The translations under genes and the position numbers were made by a program. Shown piece after piece: positions 1 through 10,221 of a DNA stretch of 64,000 nucleotides (within the stretch, counting starts at the first letter, position 1; each line of letters begins with the position of its first letter). The notes below the pieces were generated by a model that worked only from the letters and a program-made list of their open reading frames with translations, made no database searches and was not told the DNA's origin. This DNA comes from Oxytricha trifallax (Eukaryota; Ciliophora; Spirotrichea; Sporadotrichida; Oxytrichidae): contig ARYC01000574.1 in assembly GCA_000711775.1 (NCBI GenBank), positions 1-64,000 on the forward strand. Direction: 5' to 3'.

Positions 1-711
1 GAATGAAGGAATTTGGGTTAATCGTAAGCATGTTGGTCTTTTAGTAGAATTCACTTGTAACAATGTTCTTACTATATTTTATAAATCTGTGGAATAATGT
101 TTTGGCAATTTTGGTATTTATCCTCTTACTACTTTCTTATAAAGTCCATTCATGTCATTTGCTTAAAATGGTGGCTTTAATGCAATAATCTCATGCAGTA
201 CACATCCTAATGACCAAATATCACTTTAAATATCATAAGGTTCGTCTTTCCAAACTTCAGGGCTTGCATAGTATGGTGTACCAATTTAAGTATAATTTAA
301 ACCTTTCTGATTAGCAACTTTTGAAACATTCATATCTCAGAGGTTCACAATGAAATCTTTATTCATAAACACATTTGCAGATTTCAAGCCTCTGTTCATC
401 CCATTTAAATAATGCATTGCCCTCAAACCCCTTACTACCTGAATGAATATCTTCCATATTTCGTGCTCTTGAAAAATGTGCCATTTTACTAATGATCTGC
501 AATCTTTTGAAATAAATCACAGTTGTCAGCCTACTCTATCACTATACTGAAATTAATTAGTAACTTAAAATTTTCGATAAATAGTGGCTAAATTTTATTG
601 TAACTTACCATAATAATTGAGTCTTAGGCTCAATGAAAGCTTCTTTAAATGTTATGACATTGACATGATTTATTGATGCAAGGATCCTGACTTCATTCAT
701 CGCATTTTCCA
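1..711 (-). pseudogene. NEK-family protein kinase remnant, 5' lobe missing, runs off the window edge
   Basis: Read on the minus strand with TAA/TAG as Gln, this is the catalytic domain of a NIMA-related (NEK) Ser/Thr kinase. In order I see ENAMNEVRILASINH (helix C), CIVIEQADNCDLFQKIADHQ (hinge), WKIFIQVVRGLRAMHYL, LKSANVFM (catalytic loop), GTPYYASPEVW, SDIWSLGCVLHEIIALKPPF and GLYKKVVRGQIPKLP. A 62-bp intron at 547-608 is preserved with GT/AG ends. The block starts at MENAMNEVR, so the glycine loop and VAIK lysine are absent and must lie elsewhere or be lost. The copy is broken: the HRD motif reads NRG, an in-frame TGA replaces the Gly of the GDLN motif, and one base is missing between the GTFF and EHEIW motifs (about 461). 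NEKs regulate cilia and the cell cycle. The alternative, a functional gene with unusual MDS junctions, does not explain the lost catalytic Asp. Confidence 0.8.
547..608 (-). other. Intron inside the NEK remnant
   Basis: On the minus strand the segment begins GTAAGTTACA and ends AATTAATTTCAG. Removing it joins ...TQLL to CIVIEQAD, which is the expected NEK sequence, so the intron is a true ancestral intron. Its retention shows this is not a retrocopy. Confidence 0.75.
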
Positions 712-1183
712 TTTTATTAGTAATAAATGTACATTAAATTTAATTTATATAATATAAAAAAAATGACAGTTAATATTTGGGTTTTATAACTCTGTATTTC
801 TAATTATGTCGATTTACCTATTTGTTTCGTATTTTATCAATAATAGATTCATATGAGATATTATACTCTAAAATTTTCATATAAATCACATTGAAGTTTA
901 ATTTATTAATTAAATGCATATTTTGATGATATTAAAAATTTCATAATTTAAATTTTATTAGAATTCAGTTTTATTGTGTAAAATTTGGATTATACTTTTT
1001 AATGATTAATGTAAAATAATCAAATTATCAAGGAAAAGTTACTTACTTAAACTTAATCATTAATATTAAAGAATGTAGAATATATTATTAATAAAGTATT
1101 TATTATATTTTCATCTTTTGATTATTAACTGAATTAATTATATTCTTGATAAGTCCCAAGAGCTTCAAATAAAGAATGACTGC
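712..1183. other. AT-rich germline-limited DNA
   Basis: Very AT-rich, no coding block and no repeat end recognised. Probably an IES or intergenic spacer between two coding blocks. Confidence 0.4.
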
Positions 1184-1423
1184 TCACTATAAATCAACTT
1201 AAGATTAACAAAAGGAGCCAAGTTAGCTTATTTAAAACTCCTCCCCAACCCCAGTTTTAACAGTCGCAAGGGGATTCATTGGAGGTTGGTTCTCTGGCCT
1301 ATAATCCAAGCTCACTTAAAACATGGGATCTAACAATTATTAAAGCATTAGTGTCGATTTTATAACATCAAACGATATTATGTTCTCGAGCAACTGGAGT
1401 ACTCTATAGTTGACCCAGCAATA
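1184..1423 (-). CDS. Unidentified coding block (probable MDS)
   Basis: An open minus-strand reading frame of about 79 codons with TAA/TAG as Gln, ending at a TGA at 1184-1186. It contains natural-looking sequence such as VLQLLENIISFDVIKS, LMLQQLLDPMFQ and LDYRPENQPPMNPLATVK. Base composition is clearly less AT-rich than the flanks, which end abruptly near 1425. I do not recognise the family. It could belong to the same locus as the block at 1771-2014, which has the same strand. Confidence 0.5.
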
Positions 1424-1770
1424 TATAAATTAAATTAAATTAAGGATGACAAGTCGAATTATCGTAGTTCACATTGATTATAAGAATTCTTGTTGTCAAT
1501 TTATTTAATAATTTAGAATCTAGACAACGTAATTAATGCCAACATATTTGCTAATATTTAAAATTCAAATCTTCTTAAACATTAAAATAAATAAATTATT
1601 TCTAATTTGAAAAAATTCATATCTTTTATAAATTAACCAAAATGATAAATTGATGAAAATTTACATTATATTAAAAAAGAATTGTAAATATCAAAATTAG
1701 TTTTCAAAAAAATGTGTTGATTTATAAATGTTATGTTTCAAATTATTATTACAATTAATAAATGATTCCC

Positions 1771-2014
1771 TCAACAAATTAAGACCTAGAAATAAAATAG
1801 TTAGTTTGGGAACGTGTGAAACCCTTTTTTAACCAGGAACAATCTTTTGTTTAACCCTGAAAGAGTAGCAAACCATAACAAAGCTGTGGTTGAAGATGTA
1901 GTAAAGTCTTCATAAGACCTTGATATGTTATAACCCCAAGGTACACCCCCATCACCTTTCTTGGCCTTATGATTGTAGCCCCCTCCCTTCAAAAAACTTC
2001 TATTAATATGAAAA
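1771..2014 (-). CDS. Unidentified coding block (probable MDS)
   Basis: Minus-strand block with a Gly/Lys-rich start (LKGGGYNHKAKKGDGG) followed by VPWGYNISRSYEDF and a hydrophobic TALLWFATLSGLNKRLF segment. The frame is open from just after a TGA at 2015-2017 to a TGA at 1771-1773. Composition is richer in G+C than the surroundings between about 1800 and 1995, so the true MDS is probably that core. Function unknown. Confidence 0.45.
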
Positions 2015-2145
2015 TCATATTTATAATGTCCAAATCAACTTCCTACAGAATATCCTAATTTTCATAATAGTAATATTTATTATTATGTTAAAAATGAGAT
2101 GTTTTGAATGAGATCAATTTGGCCATCAGCAATTTAATTTTTTAT

Positions 2146-3000
2146 GTAAGTTTAGGCATTTTAAAGGGGAAATTCTATTTAATTCAGGAAAGGGTTATGG
2201 GGGTCGGTATCGCGGTTGAGAGATATACAAGTCATGAACTTGATCTCAAATAAATCTTAATTTATTAAATTCATTAGTTTCTAAGAAATATAAAAAATAG
2301 CTTGTTGCCCAACTGCGATGCAAATGAGAGAATTCCAATAAACCAATTTTTCATAATTTATAACGGATGTAATTCTGTATATTCCAGTCAGAGATTAAAT
2401 CTAGATAGTAATTCTTCAACTGGTAGTGCTTTCGGTAACTCTCTTTCAAAATTCTGCTAAAATAATTTGTTTAACTTATGCAGATACCAAGCACCAAAAT
2501 CTTAGGCTTCTAGAGACAACATTGAATTGCAAGATTAAACAGAATAAGATGATTTATTGGATCAATAGTCTTAGCGCAAAATATATGAAATTACAAGGAA
2601 AATTGCCACGAGTACTACATCAGTGCTTATCAACAGATGCAGAGAAACCTTGAAGAAATATATTGCTGATGAGTAAAAGAGTGGATTAACCAGTTTGCCA
2701 AGATAAATAGTAAAATATTTAAATTATTTATCAAGTTTGTTTATTCTTATGCTAATTAATTGAAAGTAAGCGAAGTGGTGTTCATCCTAGAGAAACTGAG
2801 ACAATTAGACTGTTATCTTAAAGTCCAACTATAATAGTACAATAGCAAAAAGAAAGGGTTATTTGGGATAGTTTGCCTATCTTTTCTGATTTAGTTCTAA
2901 GAAATCAATAAAATATTAAATAATTGAAGTGGAGGAGGATTTTGAAAAATTTTATAAACCCTTAATTCATTACTACTAACTTGATGCTTAGTATGGTTGT
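2146..3000 (+). CDS. C-terminal part of a large ARF-GEF (Mon2/BIG/Sec7 family), two or more MDSs
   Basis: Plus-strand coding, open for more than 180 codons with TAA/TAG as Gln. The diagnostic part is near the end: LINRCRETLKKYIADEQKSG, then LPRQIVSEVVFILEKLRQLD and DSLPIFSDLVL. This matches the conserved C-terminal region of Mon2/BIG-type guanine-nucleotide exchange factors for ARF/ARL GTPases, which act at the Golgi and trans-Golgi. The last motif appears only after a 51-bp-plus-pointer IES (2709-2769) is removed. A further frame step near 2820-2830 coincides with an AATAG direct repeat 8 bp apart. At the 5' side GTAAGT (2146) and AATTCAG (2187) could bound a 42-bp intron. No Sec7 domain is in the window. 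Family assignment is from memory of the motif; a BIG versus Mon2 call is not possible. Confidence 0.6.
2709..2769 (+). other. Internal eliminated sequence with AGTAA pointer
   Basis: Direct repeats AGTAA lie at 2709-2713 and 2765-2769. Keeping one copy joins LPRQI to VSEVVFILEKL in frame and restores the conserved motif; leaving the segment in gives a frame change and a TGA at 2761-2763. The removed DNA is 56 bp and more AT-rich than its flanks. Confidence 0.75.
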
Positions 3001-3237
3001 TACAAAATTCAATGAATTACTTGTTTGTTTCGATTAAATTTAAATTTCTATGTATTTAAATTATGATATTTTCCTTTCCATTTTGGAAATAGACTGTTTT
3101 AAATGAATCTAAGAATTATTTAATAAATAACAAATGTGTATTAAATTTGGTCATTTTCGAATTATATTAAGGCTTTTAAAGCATTTTGATGCATTTTATC
3201 AAAAAATATAGCTGAATCCTGATTTACGAACACTTTA
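3001..3237. other. AT-rich spacer
   Basis: No coding block, repeat end or structured element recognised. Confidence 0.4.
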
Positions 3238-3654
3238 TCAGTACAAATCTGATCTCTTTTCCAGTCTTAGGAATTTTAATGTTCTATTTATCTTCAAATT
3301 TATTTTTATCATCTGCTGTGTGACTAGTGACATCGTTTTCTTATCTTTGTCCTTATTTATTTCATGATTTTTTTTCTAATCTTCTTGTTAATGGGTTACC
3401 TATCTAACTTTCATGGCATCTTCATAAGCCTTTGTAGAAACTTTATTTTGCTATTTGTTTTTACTTTTACTCAGGTTAAATTCAATAAATTTTTCATAAA
3501 TTTATGAGAGGGTGATTTACGCGTTCCAAATTTAATGATGTTTTTAGCTTGATGTCCTCTTTCTTTTTCCACTAATCGATGACTTTTCATACCTATTCAA
3601 AGTTAGGATACCAATACACTCAGAAGTAGAGCAGTTTTTTCTTGAACTATACAT
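3238..3654 (-). CDS. Unidentified Lys/Gln-rich ORF
   Basis: Complete minus-strand ORF of 138 codons from ATG at 3652-3654 to TGA at 3238-3240, open only in the ciliate code. It is basic and hydrophilic: RYEKSSISGKRKRTSS, then QIYEKFIEFNLSKSKNKQQN, VSTKAYEDAMKVRQVTH and HEINKDKDKK. The YEDAMKVRQ stretch resembles the helical 'LYEDA-K-R' segments common in ciliate coiled-coil proteins. In the last third another frame (HTADDKNKFEDKQNIKIPK) reads more naturally, so a frameshift near 3335 is possible. Family unknown. Confidence 0.5.
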
Positions 3655-3944
3655 TAATTTTTATTTTTTATTGCATAAATATAATAAGAATAGATGGGAC
3701 TTTTCTCGGGAAATTTTAAAGTCAAATAAGATAAAAAAAAACTTTTAAGTCCTAAGAAATTACTTAATTGTAAACTGACTTTGAATCTTTAATTTTTCGA
3801 CTGAATCATATGAATTTATATCTTCCTTGTTTTTTTACCTTTATGTGACAGAATAACTGTCATCAAATTCAAAATCATTTTTTTGATAAATCTTCATTGA
3901 TAATTTTAGTAGTTTGAAACAAACTTTACTATTGGAGTTATAAT
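3655..3944. other. AT-rich spacer up to the TBE insertion
   Basis: No gene or repeat end seen; ends with the AAT at 3942-3944 that forms the left half of the TBE target duplication. Confidence 0.4.
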
Positions 3945-4024
3945 CAAAACCCCAAAACCCCTTAGTGAGGTTTATAAGTGCTTTGATTTGTAGGGTATAG
4001 TTTGGGTCTTATTGGGGTTAGTAG
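3945..4024 (+). repeat. TBE left terminal inverted repeat
   Basis: Begins with two C4A4 units, continues TTAGTGAGGTTTATAAGTGC and ends near GGTTAGTAGA. It matches the right repeat at 7976-8056 with only a few differences. Confidence 0.95.
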
Positions 4025-4083
4025 ACAAAATGCAGGTTTTATCTTAATTTATTGAATATTTAATGAACTTTAGTTTACTTAAA

Positions 4084-5529
4084 TCAAACATATTTTATCT
4101 GCTTGTCTCTGTTGTATCTTTTGAAGCTTGCTCTCTCAAGTGGGTCAAGTATGTCATCTAATGTTTACCGAGGATAGTTAGGAGCTCGCACGATTATCAT
4201 CTATACTATGCTTTTAATTTCTTAGCAGACATCTTCTTACTTTATATGTTTCTGAGCAAAACTTATTGATTATTTTTCATGCTTTGTACCAAAGTAAGAC
4301 ATACATTCCATGTCACTTTCTAATATTATTGCTGCTACTGCCCAAACATCCCATTAAACAGAACCATTAGTCCACTTCTCTCTTATTGGGAAGTAACCTG
4401 GAGTACCAAGTACCTGTGCTAAAGTGACAATATCCTATCTTAAAGCTCTATTGAAATCGATAACCACTACTTCTAAAGGGCAGAGATTTAGCATAACGTT
4501 TTCAGGCTTAAAATCTCTATGAACATATCCAAGTTCATGCAACTCCTTAACACCCTGAATCATATCTGAGAGTATATCGTTTAAATCATCAGGGTATCTA
4601 TTGTGATATAGGTAGTCTCTCAGAGTCATCTCAAATTTCTTTACCTTAATGCGATGAAACCATAACTTAAAATAACACCATTTAGCTTAAGCAAATTCTT
4701 GCAGTCTTTTCTTTAGGCCTCTCTAAGTACCATGTATTCAATAGCAAACTCGTTCTAATACTGTTGGTTCTTAATAAGATAACTGAATAGATACACCTTG
4801 TATGCATACTCATCAACTACTATGAGCTTTGCTTTTGCAGGCACGTTTATATTCAAGTAGTTTTCAATACAAGAGCTGAGATCAACTGCATTTAATGCAG
4901 GTATATTCATAGCCTTCGCTTAGAAGCATGCTAAAATTGTATTACCTGCTGGCTGGTTCATCGATTATATCGCTTCTGTCTCTTGAGTCTCTCTTGCTGC
5001 TCTCTTTATGACTCAAGAGTATTAGATTTTCTTTTAGCTGGCACTAGTTTCTTAGTCTCTTAATCTTCAATCAAGAACTCACTGAGGTGATGCTTTTGCA
5101 TATGCTTTTAACTTTAGCTGAGTGAGTATATGATTTCATGCATGTCGTACACTAATACCTACCATCTACCTTTTCATGCTTGAAATAGATCTTGGCTTTG
5201 CCAGAGTGTACCTCTTTAAGGTGTCTCTTCAAGCTTTGTTCAGTTGAGAAATGATTCTAGCAGTCTTAAAATTAATATGTTTTGATCTTTTAAATTGGTT
5301 GCTGTTCTTTTAGCTCCTCAACATAATCAATTTAAGTTTAAACCACTATCTATGCACTCTCCCTCTGGTTTAATACTTCTATGATAAAAACCTCTGCTTC
5401 AAATTCAAGAGCTCCAAGCTCTACCTCCCTCTCAACATAAATGATTTCAGGCTTTTTAGTGCAGCCAAAGTTGAGCATTAATTGACCTGCTCCTAAAAGT
5501 GCCGCTCTACGATTTAAGTTGACCGCCAT
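4084..5529 (-). CDS. TBE 57-kDa type zinc-finger/protein-kinase gene
   Basis: Starts MAVNLNRRAALLGAG at 5527-5529 and ends RDKQIKYV followed by TGA at 4084-4086, 482 codons. The N-terminal third has C2H2 zinc-finger features: LKRHLKEVH and CTTCMKSYTHSAK followed by KHMQKHH. The C-terminal half is a divergent kinase: MTLRDYLYHN, VHRDFKPENVML (catalytic HRD and Asn), VVIDFNRAL in place of DFG, GTPGYFPIREKW, WDVWAVAAIILESDM. I count three frame breaks: near 5090 between the Cys and His pairs of a finger, near 4960 at IDEPAS/AMNIPAL, and near 4640 just before FEMTLRDY. The protein is specific to TBEs; its role is unknown. Its end points to the left terminal repeat. Confidence 0.85.
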
Positions 5530-6093
5530 GTTTAAATTCAAATTTAAATTTCTATTATAAATAAGTAACAACCTCACTCGTTATACTAACTTTGTACAGG
5601 AGCTGGCACTGCAACTACAATTGTTGATTATTAGGTGTTAGACATCATTTTTATACTTAGTTTATAACTATAATTTTTCTAATTTTATGCTTAATATTTT
5701 TAATTGGTACCAACTGAGAATAAATTCAGGTAGGTACTGGTACCAATTAGGTTTTGAACCATTTTGGAACTTTTCCATTAAAACCTCATTAGCTTAAAAC
5801 TAGGTACTAATTAAGTTTTGGTACAATTAAATTGGTACCAATTAAAATTAAACAAATTTAGTACCAGTACTAATTAAATTTAAACAAATTTAGTACTAAT
5901 TTAATGGAACTAAATTGATAAAAATGGAGCTCAATCTCTGCAGTTTGTTACAGCTTCTGCAAACTTTCTCCACGTATCTTTGCAGGGTTGACCTCCTATA
6001 AGATGCCCATATTTAATAGTAAGATTTTAAACAAAAGGATCCAGAAGTCTATAAGTTATAATTTGAAATTCATTAATAGGAAGAGGAACAAAG
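5530..6093. promoter_or_regulatory. TBE central non-coding region with repeated GGTACC/AATTGGTACCAATT motifs
   Basis: This segment separates the divergent starts of the kinase gene (5529) and the 22-kDa ORF (6094), so it must hold both promoters. It contains a run of near-palindromes built on GGTACC and ACCAATTA between 5707 and 5900, then GTTGACCTCCTATAAGATGC at about 5988. The same core is kept in the short TBE derivatives at 36.3-36.6 and 51.1-51.35 kb although these have lost all genes, which suggests a function in transposition or excision. Confidence 0.6.
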
Positions 6094-6883
6094 ATGGAAT
6101 CACTCAATGATCAAATGAAAAGAGTCGAGGCTCAAGAAATGATATCAAGATTCAGAAGTAAGGAAGATCTCTATCGATACCTAACTTTACATGGTAAGAT
6201 AACTTGATGACTATTAAAATATTATACAGTTGGTTTATTCCTTCCAACGATGGAAGGTACCAAAATTTCATTCTTGAAAGCAATACTTAGTGAGGAGAAG
6301 AAAGCTTTTAAAAATAAAGAGATTAAACTAATCGAAATTCCCAACTACCCTGAGATTTCAGTCACTAATCTTTATGAGGATGCCATGTAAGATGAGGAAA
6401 TTGTAGTTTACCTTCCTACCAAGAAACAACTCTCTAATAAACTACCAGAAAGGAACTTTTTCTTTGGTGTTCTTGGTACTATAAAAAAGGAGTATCTCAG
6501 AGAAATAATTGAAGAAGCACATAAGAAACGATATTCTATCTCTCCTGAAGACGAGAAAAGCAAGGCATTCTAATAAGCTCAGCTTGGCTAGAGGAACTTA
6601 AGAAGCGTGCTTATCTTTCAAGTAAGCTTTGACATATAACTTTGTAGGAAAATCTGGCACTGGCATATATCTTATGAAAGAGAATGCAAAAGTTCACAGA
6701 GAAAGAAAATCGCAGACAATTTATGAGGTGAGCAAGAGGCTTTAAAAAGATGTCTAAAAACCAGATGAAATGAACATAGATGCAGGAGCTGGCACTAAGA
6801 GAAGAAATATGGGCCCAAGCAAGCCATAAGAAGAGGAGAAGAAAGAGAAGCCAAACCCCTTTATGGGTTAGTTTAATATGTGA
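6094..6883 (+). CDS. TBE '22-kDa position' ORF with a 36-bp intron
   Basis: Starts MESLNDQMKRVEAQEM at 6094. A 36-bp intron (6194-6229, GTAAGATAAC to ATTATACAG) interrupts codon 34; without its removal the frame hits TGA. The frame continues VGLFLPTMEGTKISFLKAIL and LPERNFFFGVLGTIKKEYLR to about 6565, where one frame break leads to LTYNFVGKSGTGIYLMKENA and a charged C-terminus KPNPFMGQFNM, TGA at 6881-6883. The two frames together give about 250 residues, longer than the name implies. I recognise no domain. It ends 6 bp from the transposase stop, so the two genes are convergent. Confidence 0.75.
6194..6229 (+). other. Mini-intron in the TBE 22-kDa ORF
   Basis: Thirty-six bp with GT...AG ends; splicing joins LTLH to VGLFLP in frame. 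Confidence 0.65.
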
Positions 6884-6889
6884 ACTTAT

Positions 6890-7954
6890 TCATTCATTTA
6901 AATCTAAAACTTATTTATAAACATTCATTCGTCCCTCTCTCGCACAAACTGTTGTCTTATCTACGCTCACTCTCTGACAGCTGCTTTGAATTAAGTCAAC
7001 AGTATCGATGGGCAAGTCATGCATAAGATGATACAGCAGCAGCTTCTTGTAGTGAGTCTTAATTTAACTCCAGTAGAATTCAATTCCATTAAATTAAGGG
7101 CTATAAGGAACGTTGTATACAGGAGTTATGTTTAGCTCTTCAAAAGCTTTCTTAGACTCCTGAGTCTTATGAACTGAGAGGTTATCAACAAACAGGATGA
7201 TCTCTTGGTTACTATACTTCTCTCTGAGCCTATGTAGGAACTCTATATACTACTCTCGCTTAATAGAGCGAGGGTGAATAACATAACTCTCTAAGCCTGA
7301 ATCTTCACTTATACCAGCTAAAATTGCATGGGTGACTACCTTCACTTTTTAATCATAGACTTCTATATTATCATACTTCTTATACCAAGACTTATTAATA
7401 AAGGTGTTGAAGGTGAATACAGCTTCATCAGCGTGTATGAACTTGATGTTATTAGTAATAGCTCTCTGCATTTAATCATATATATAGTTTAAATTATTAC
7501 TATAAAATGGCACTGTAAAATCAATTACTCTCTTCACCCTGTTGACAGTCTTTAAAGTAATACCATTTCTTCTATAAATATTGGCTATAGTCTAAGGAGA
7601 GATACGCATGTCGGGAAACCTGCGATGAAACATCACAGCTCGCTAGTCTAATGGAAAGTGTGCCCAATACTTCAAAGTCTTCGAGTCGCAGAGGAAGTCA
7701 ATATGAGCCTGAGAGAACTTTTATTTTCTTGCAGGATGCGTTCAACAACCAGAATTAAAATGCTAAACAGCTAGCAAGCAGTGATACCTAACAGTTGAGG
7801 CACTCTTGCGTAATAACTTTGCTATAGCTGCATAATTTAGTACAGGTTTGGCTTAGTCTATATTAATACACGTACCATACCTAAGCTTAAGCAGTAAATC
7901 TAAATATTACTCATCATAAATCGACCCTAAATTTCGCTAATTTCTATTTCTCAT
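6890..7954 (-). CDS. TBE transposase (42-kDa type), Tc1/mariner-IS630 DDE family
   Basis: From ATG at 7952-7954 to TGA at 6890-6892, 354 residues, the usual TBE length. The DDE residues are visible: D176 in FIHADEAVFTFN, D257 in IILFVDNLSVHKT and E292 in YSPQFNGIEFYWS, 34 residues apart, the DD34E spacing of Tc1/IS630 enzymes. The N-terminus carries a helix-turn-helix-like AIAKLLRKSASTVRYHCL. The enzyme cuts and joins transposon ends; in Oxytricha TBE transposases also assist genome-wide DNA elimination. This copy has one in-frame TGA at codon 71 (7742-7744, after HFNSGC), probably from CGA, so it is otherwise nearly intact. Confidence 0.92.
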
Positions 7955-7975
7955 TTTGTAAATTGGCCCAATTTC

Positions 7976-8056
7976 TCTACTAACCCCAATAAGACCCCAA
8001 CTATACACTACAAATCAAAGCACTTATAAACCTCACTAAGGGGTTTTGGGGTTTTT
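7976..8056 (-). repeat. TBE right terminal inverted repeat
   Basis: Mirror of 3945-4024; reads ...CCTCACTAAGGGGTTTTGGGG at its outer end, followed by the AAT target copy. Confidence 0.95.
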
Positions 8057-8658
8057 AATGCATCAATCATTTTATTATTGAAATTAAAGCTATTCATAAT
8101 ATCTGTCTAAAATATTAATTTTACTATTTACTTATTATATATTAATATATACAAAGAGAATAAATGTGAGGAATTATGGAAATTGATAAATAAATCAGAT
8201 AGGAATTGAATATAGAGAGAGCGAAGTATAAGAAAGTTTTTAACTTATTGACAGTAAATGCAAGAAGATAATGAAGAAGTATAAATTAATAATCTTATAA
8301 TGTTATAATAAATATATATAATTAATATAAATATAATAAAATAAATTAAATTTCTTATTAATCATTATTTGTTAATATCAAATTATATATAGGAAAGGAA
8401 TTTACTTAACAAGGAAAATATTTAATAAGAGCTATTGAATAAAAAAAGATTAAAAGTTAATAATTTAGGAATTTGTCAATTTGCATGCATTTCATAGTAT
8501 AATTCATAAGATTAAAATTAAAACTTGAAATTATCTTTAAATATAATTATTTAAAAAAATATGAACTTGAATATTATATAATTCCAAAAGAATTAATCAA
8601 CTTTGTATCTATGCTATAATAGTAATGATTGAGGGATTGAAAATTTATATAGAATATG

Positions 8659-8689
<31 letters not shown>

Positions 8690-10221
8690 ACTACCTCTAT
8701 TTTTAGTAACTTATAAATTTAATTTGATTCACATCAAGGACACCAAAGTTATAAGTGTACAACTAATTACTTTAGCTTTCAAATTAAAATTAAATTATTT
8801 TGATTATAATTTTAAAATTTTAGTTTATAATTAATTTACCACATAAATTATATGGAAAATTTATGTGTTGTGATAAATATCGATTAAATATTATAAAAGC
8901 AATATATATTCTTTTCTAAATGAATGGTGAAGAATATCACCTTCAATGAGATATGACTTGAAATGATTTTTTAATTGTAATTAATTAAGCAATATTAATT
9001 AGTAAAATCTAAGATTCTTATTTCCTAATTGACAAGATATTTTAGAGCGAGTTATTTTATACTTTAAAGCTATACAATAGAAAATATTGGATTAAATGAC
9101 CAGCAATTATTAAGCTGCGATTAATTTCTAATGAAAATCTACGATTACTTAATTGAGTATAAATATAGATAAATAGCTGATATGATTAAATATTATGAAA
9201 AATTAAAATATGATATTTATTAAATTAATTATATAATGTAAAATTAAGTAAATTAATTAAATCTAATGCATATTAATTAATAATGGTTATAATTTGGATA
9301 AAAGTTTAAAATCGAATAAAAAGATGTTATATTTTATTTATTAAGTTTGTAATTTAACTCTAAATTTAATATAATATGTCAGCATATATTAGTCATAATG
9401 ATAGTAAAACTACATTAATAAAATGAAAATATGTAAGTCTTTTATTTCTTTTTGATGAACTTACAAATTATTAAATTTTAAATAAGCCATTGAAAATTAT
9501 TTTAAAATTTATCTTATCTTAGAGTACAAATTCTATAATTTATTTTATATATTTATAAAATATGAAAATTATAATTTTTATTGTATTTTATTAGTTTTTA
9601 TTATGGATATTTTATTAAACGTATAAAATTTATTTACATAAAATATTGAAAATTAAGAAGTGTGTGCAATTTAATTTTTAGATTAATACTTTAAGTAGTT
9701 GAAGTCACATCTAGATATTACTCTAAGTTTATAATTACAAAACCACAACCTCAAAACCTTTTTTATAAGTTTAATTATCGACAAATGTAATCGATTCATT
9801 ATATTTATTTAGTTAAATATGACTTATTAAATAAAAGTAATTCTTTTTTTGTTAAAATAAAAAATTTAATACTCTTAAAAATGAAAGTATAATAATTTTA
9901 TCTTTTATTTTCCCATTTATTTTATGCATTCTAAAGTATAACCTGAATTATTTATACTATAAAATGATAATAAAATTCTGATTTTTACAATCATAATTGA
10001 AGTCTCTACAGCAATTATTTCATTTTGATAGAAGGTAGGATTTAAAATTCAACATTTTATATATGAATTTGTTTTTCAGTAAACATAGAAAATATTTTTA
10101 AAAAATTAACTAATCATTCTAGAGATAAATGAATAATTGAATTACTAAAGCTAATCTACGTAGCATCTAAAAAAGGCAAACATTTTAAAAAGATAAAGTT
10201 TATATAACTCCAAATTGATAA
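8057..10221. other. AT-rich germline DNA
   Basis: No coding block seen. A (TA)n run lies at about 8662-8689. A weak TBE-end look-alike with C/A-rich repeats occurs near 9738-9775 but no matching element follows. Confidence 0.4.

Larger units (their letters stand above)
3945..8056. mobile_element. Full-length TBE (telomere-bearing element) DNA transposon, 4.1 kb
   Basis: The element is 4112 bp, the usual TBE length. Both ends carry inverted repeats of about 80 bp (3945-4024 and 7976-8056) beginning CAAAACCCCAAAACCCC, and the flanks show a 3-bp duplication AAT (3942-3944 and 8057-8059), matching the ANT target preference of TBEs. It carries the three expected genes in the expected layout: zinc-finger/kinase (minus), '22-kDa' ORF (plus) and transposase (minus, convergent with the 22-kDa ORF). 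The structure is complete but every gene has at least one break: three frame breaks in the kinase gene, one in the 22-kDa ORF, one TGA in the transposase. TBEs are germline-limited and are cut out during macronuclear development. Confidence 0.95.

Noticed and set aside
3945-3961. C4A4 repeats as true telomeres or chromosome ends
   Set aside because: They are the outer parts of inverted repeats enclosing TBE genes, with a target duplication outside; no telomere-length tract exists in the window.
8662-8689. (TA)n tract as a functional site
   Set aside because: Simple microsatellites of this kind recur (13923, 36275, 42452) without consistent context.
9738-9775. TBE left end
   Set aside because: Only weak C/A-rich similarity, no transposon gene or partner end follows.
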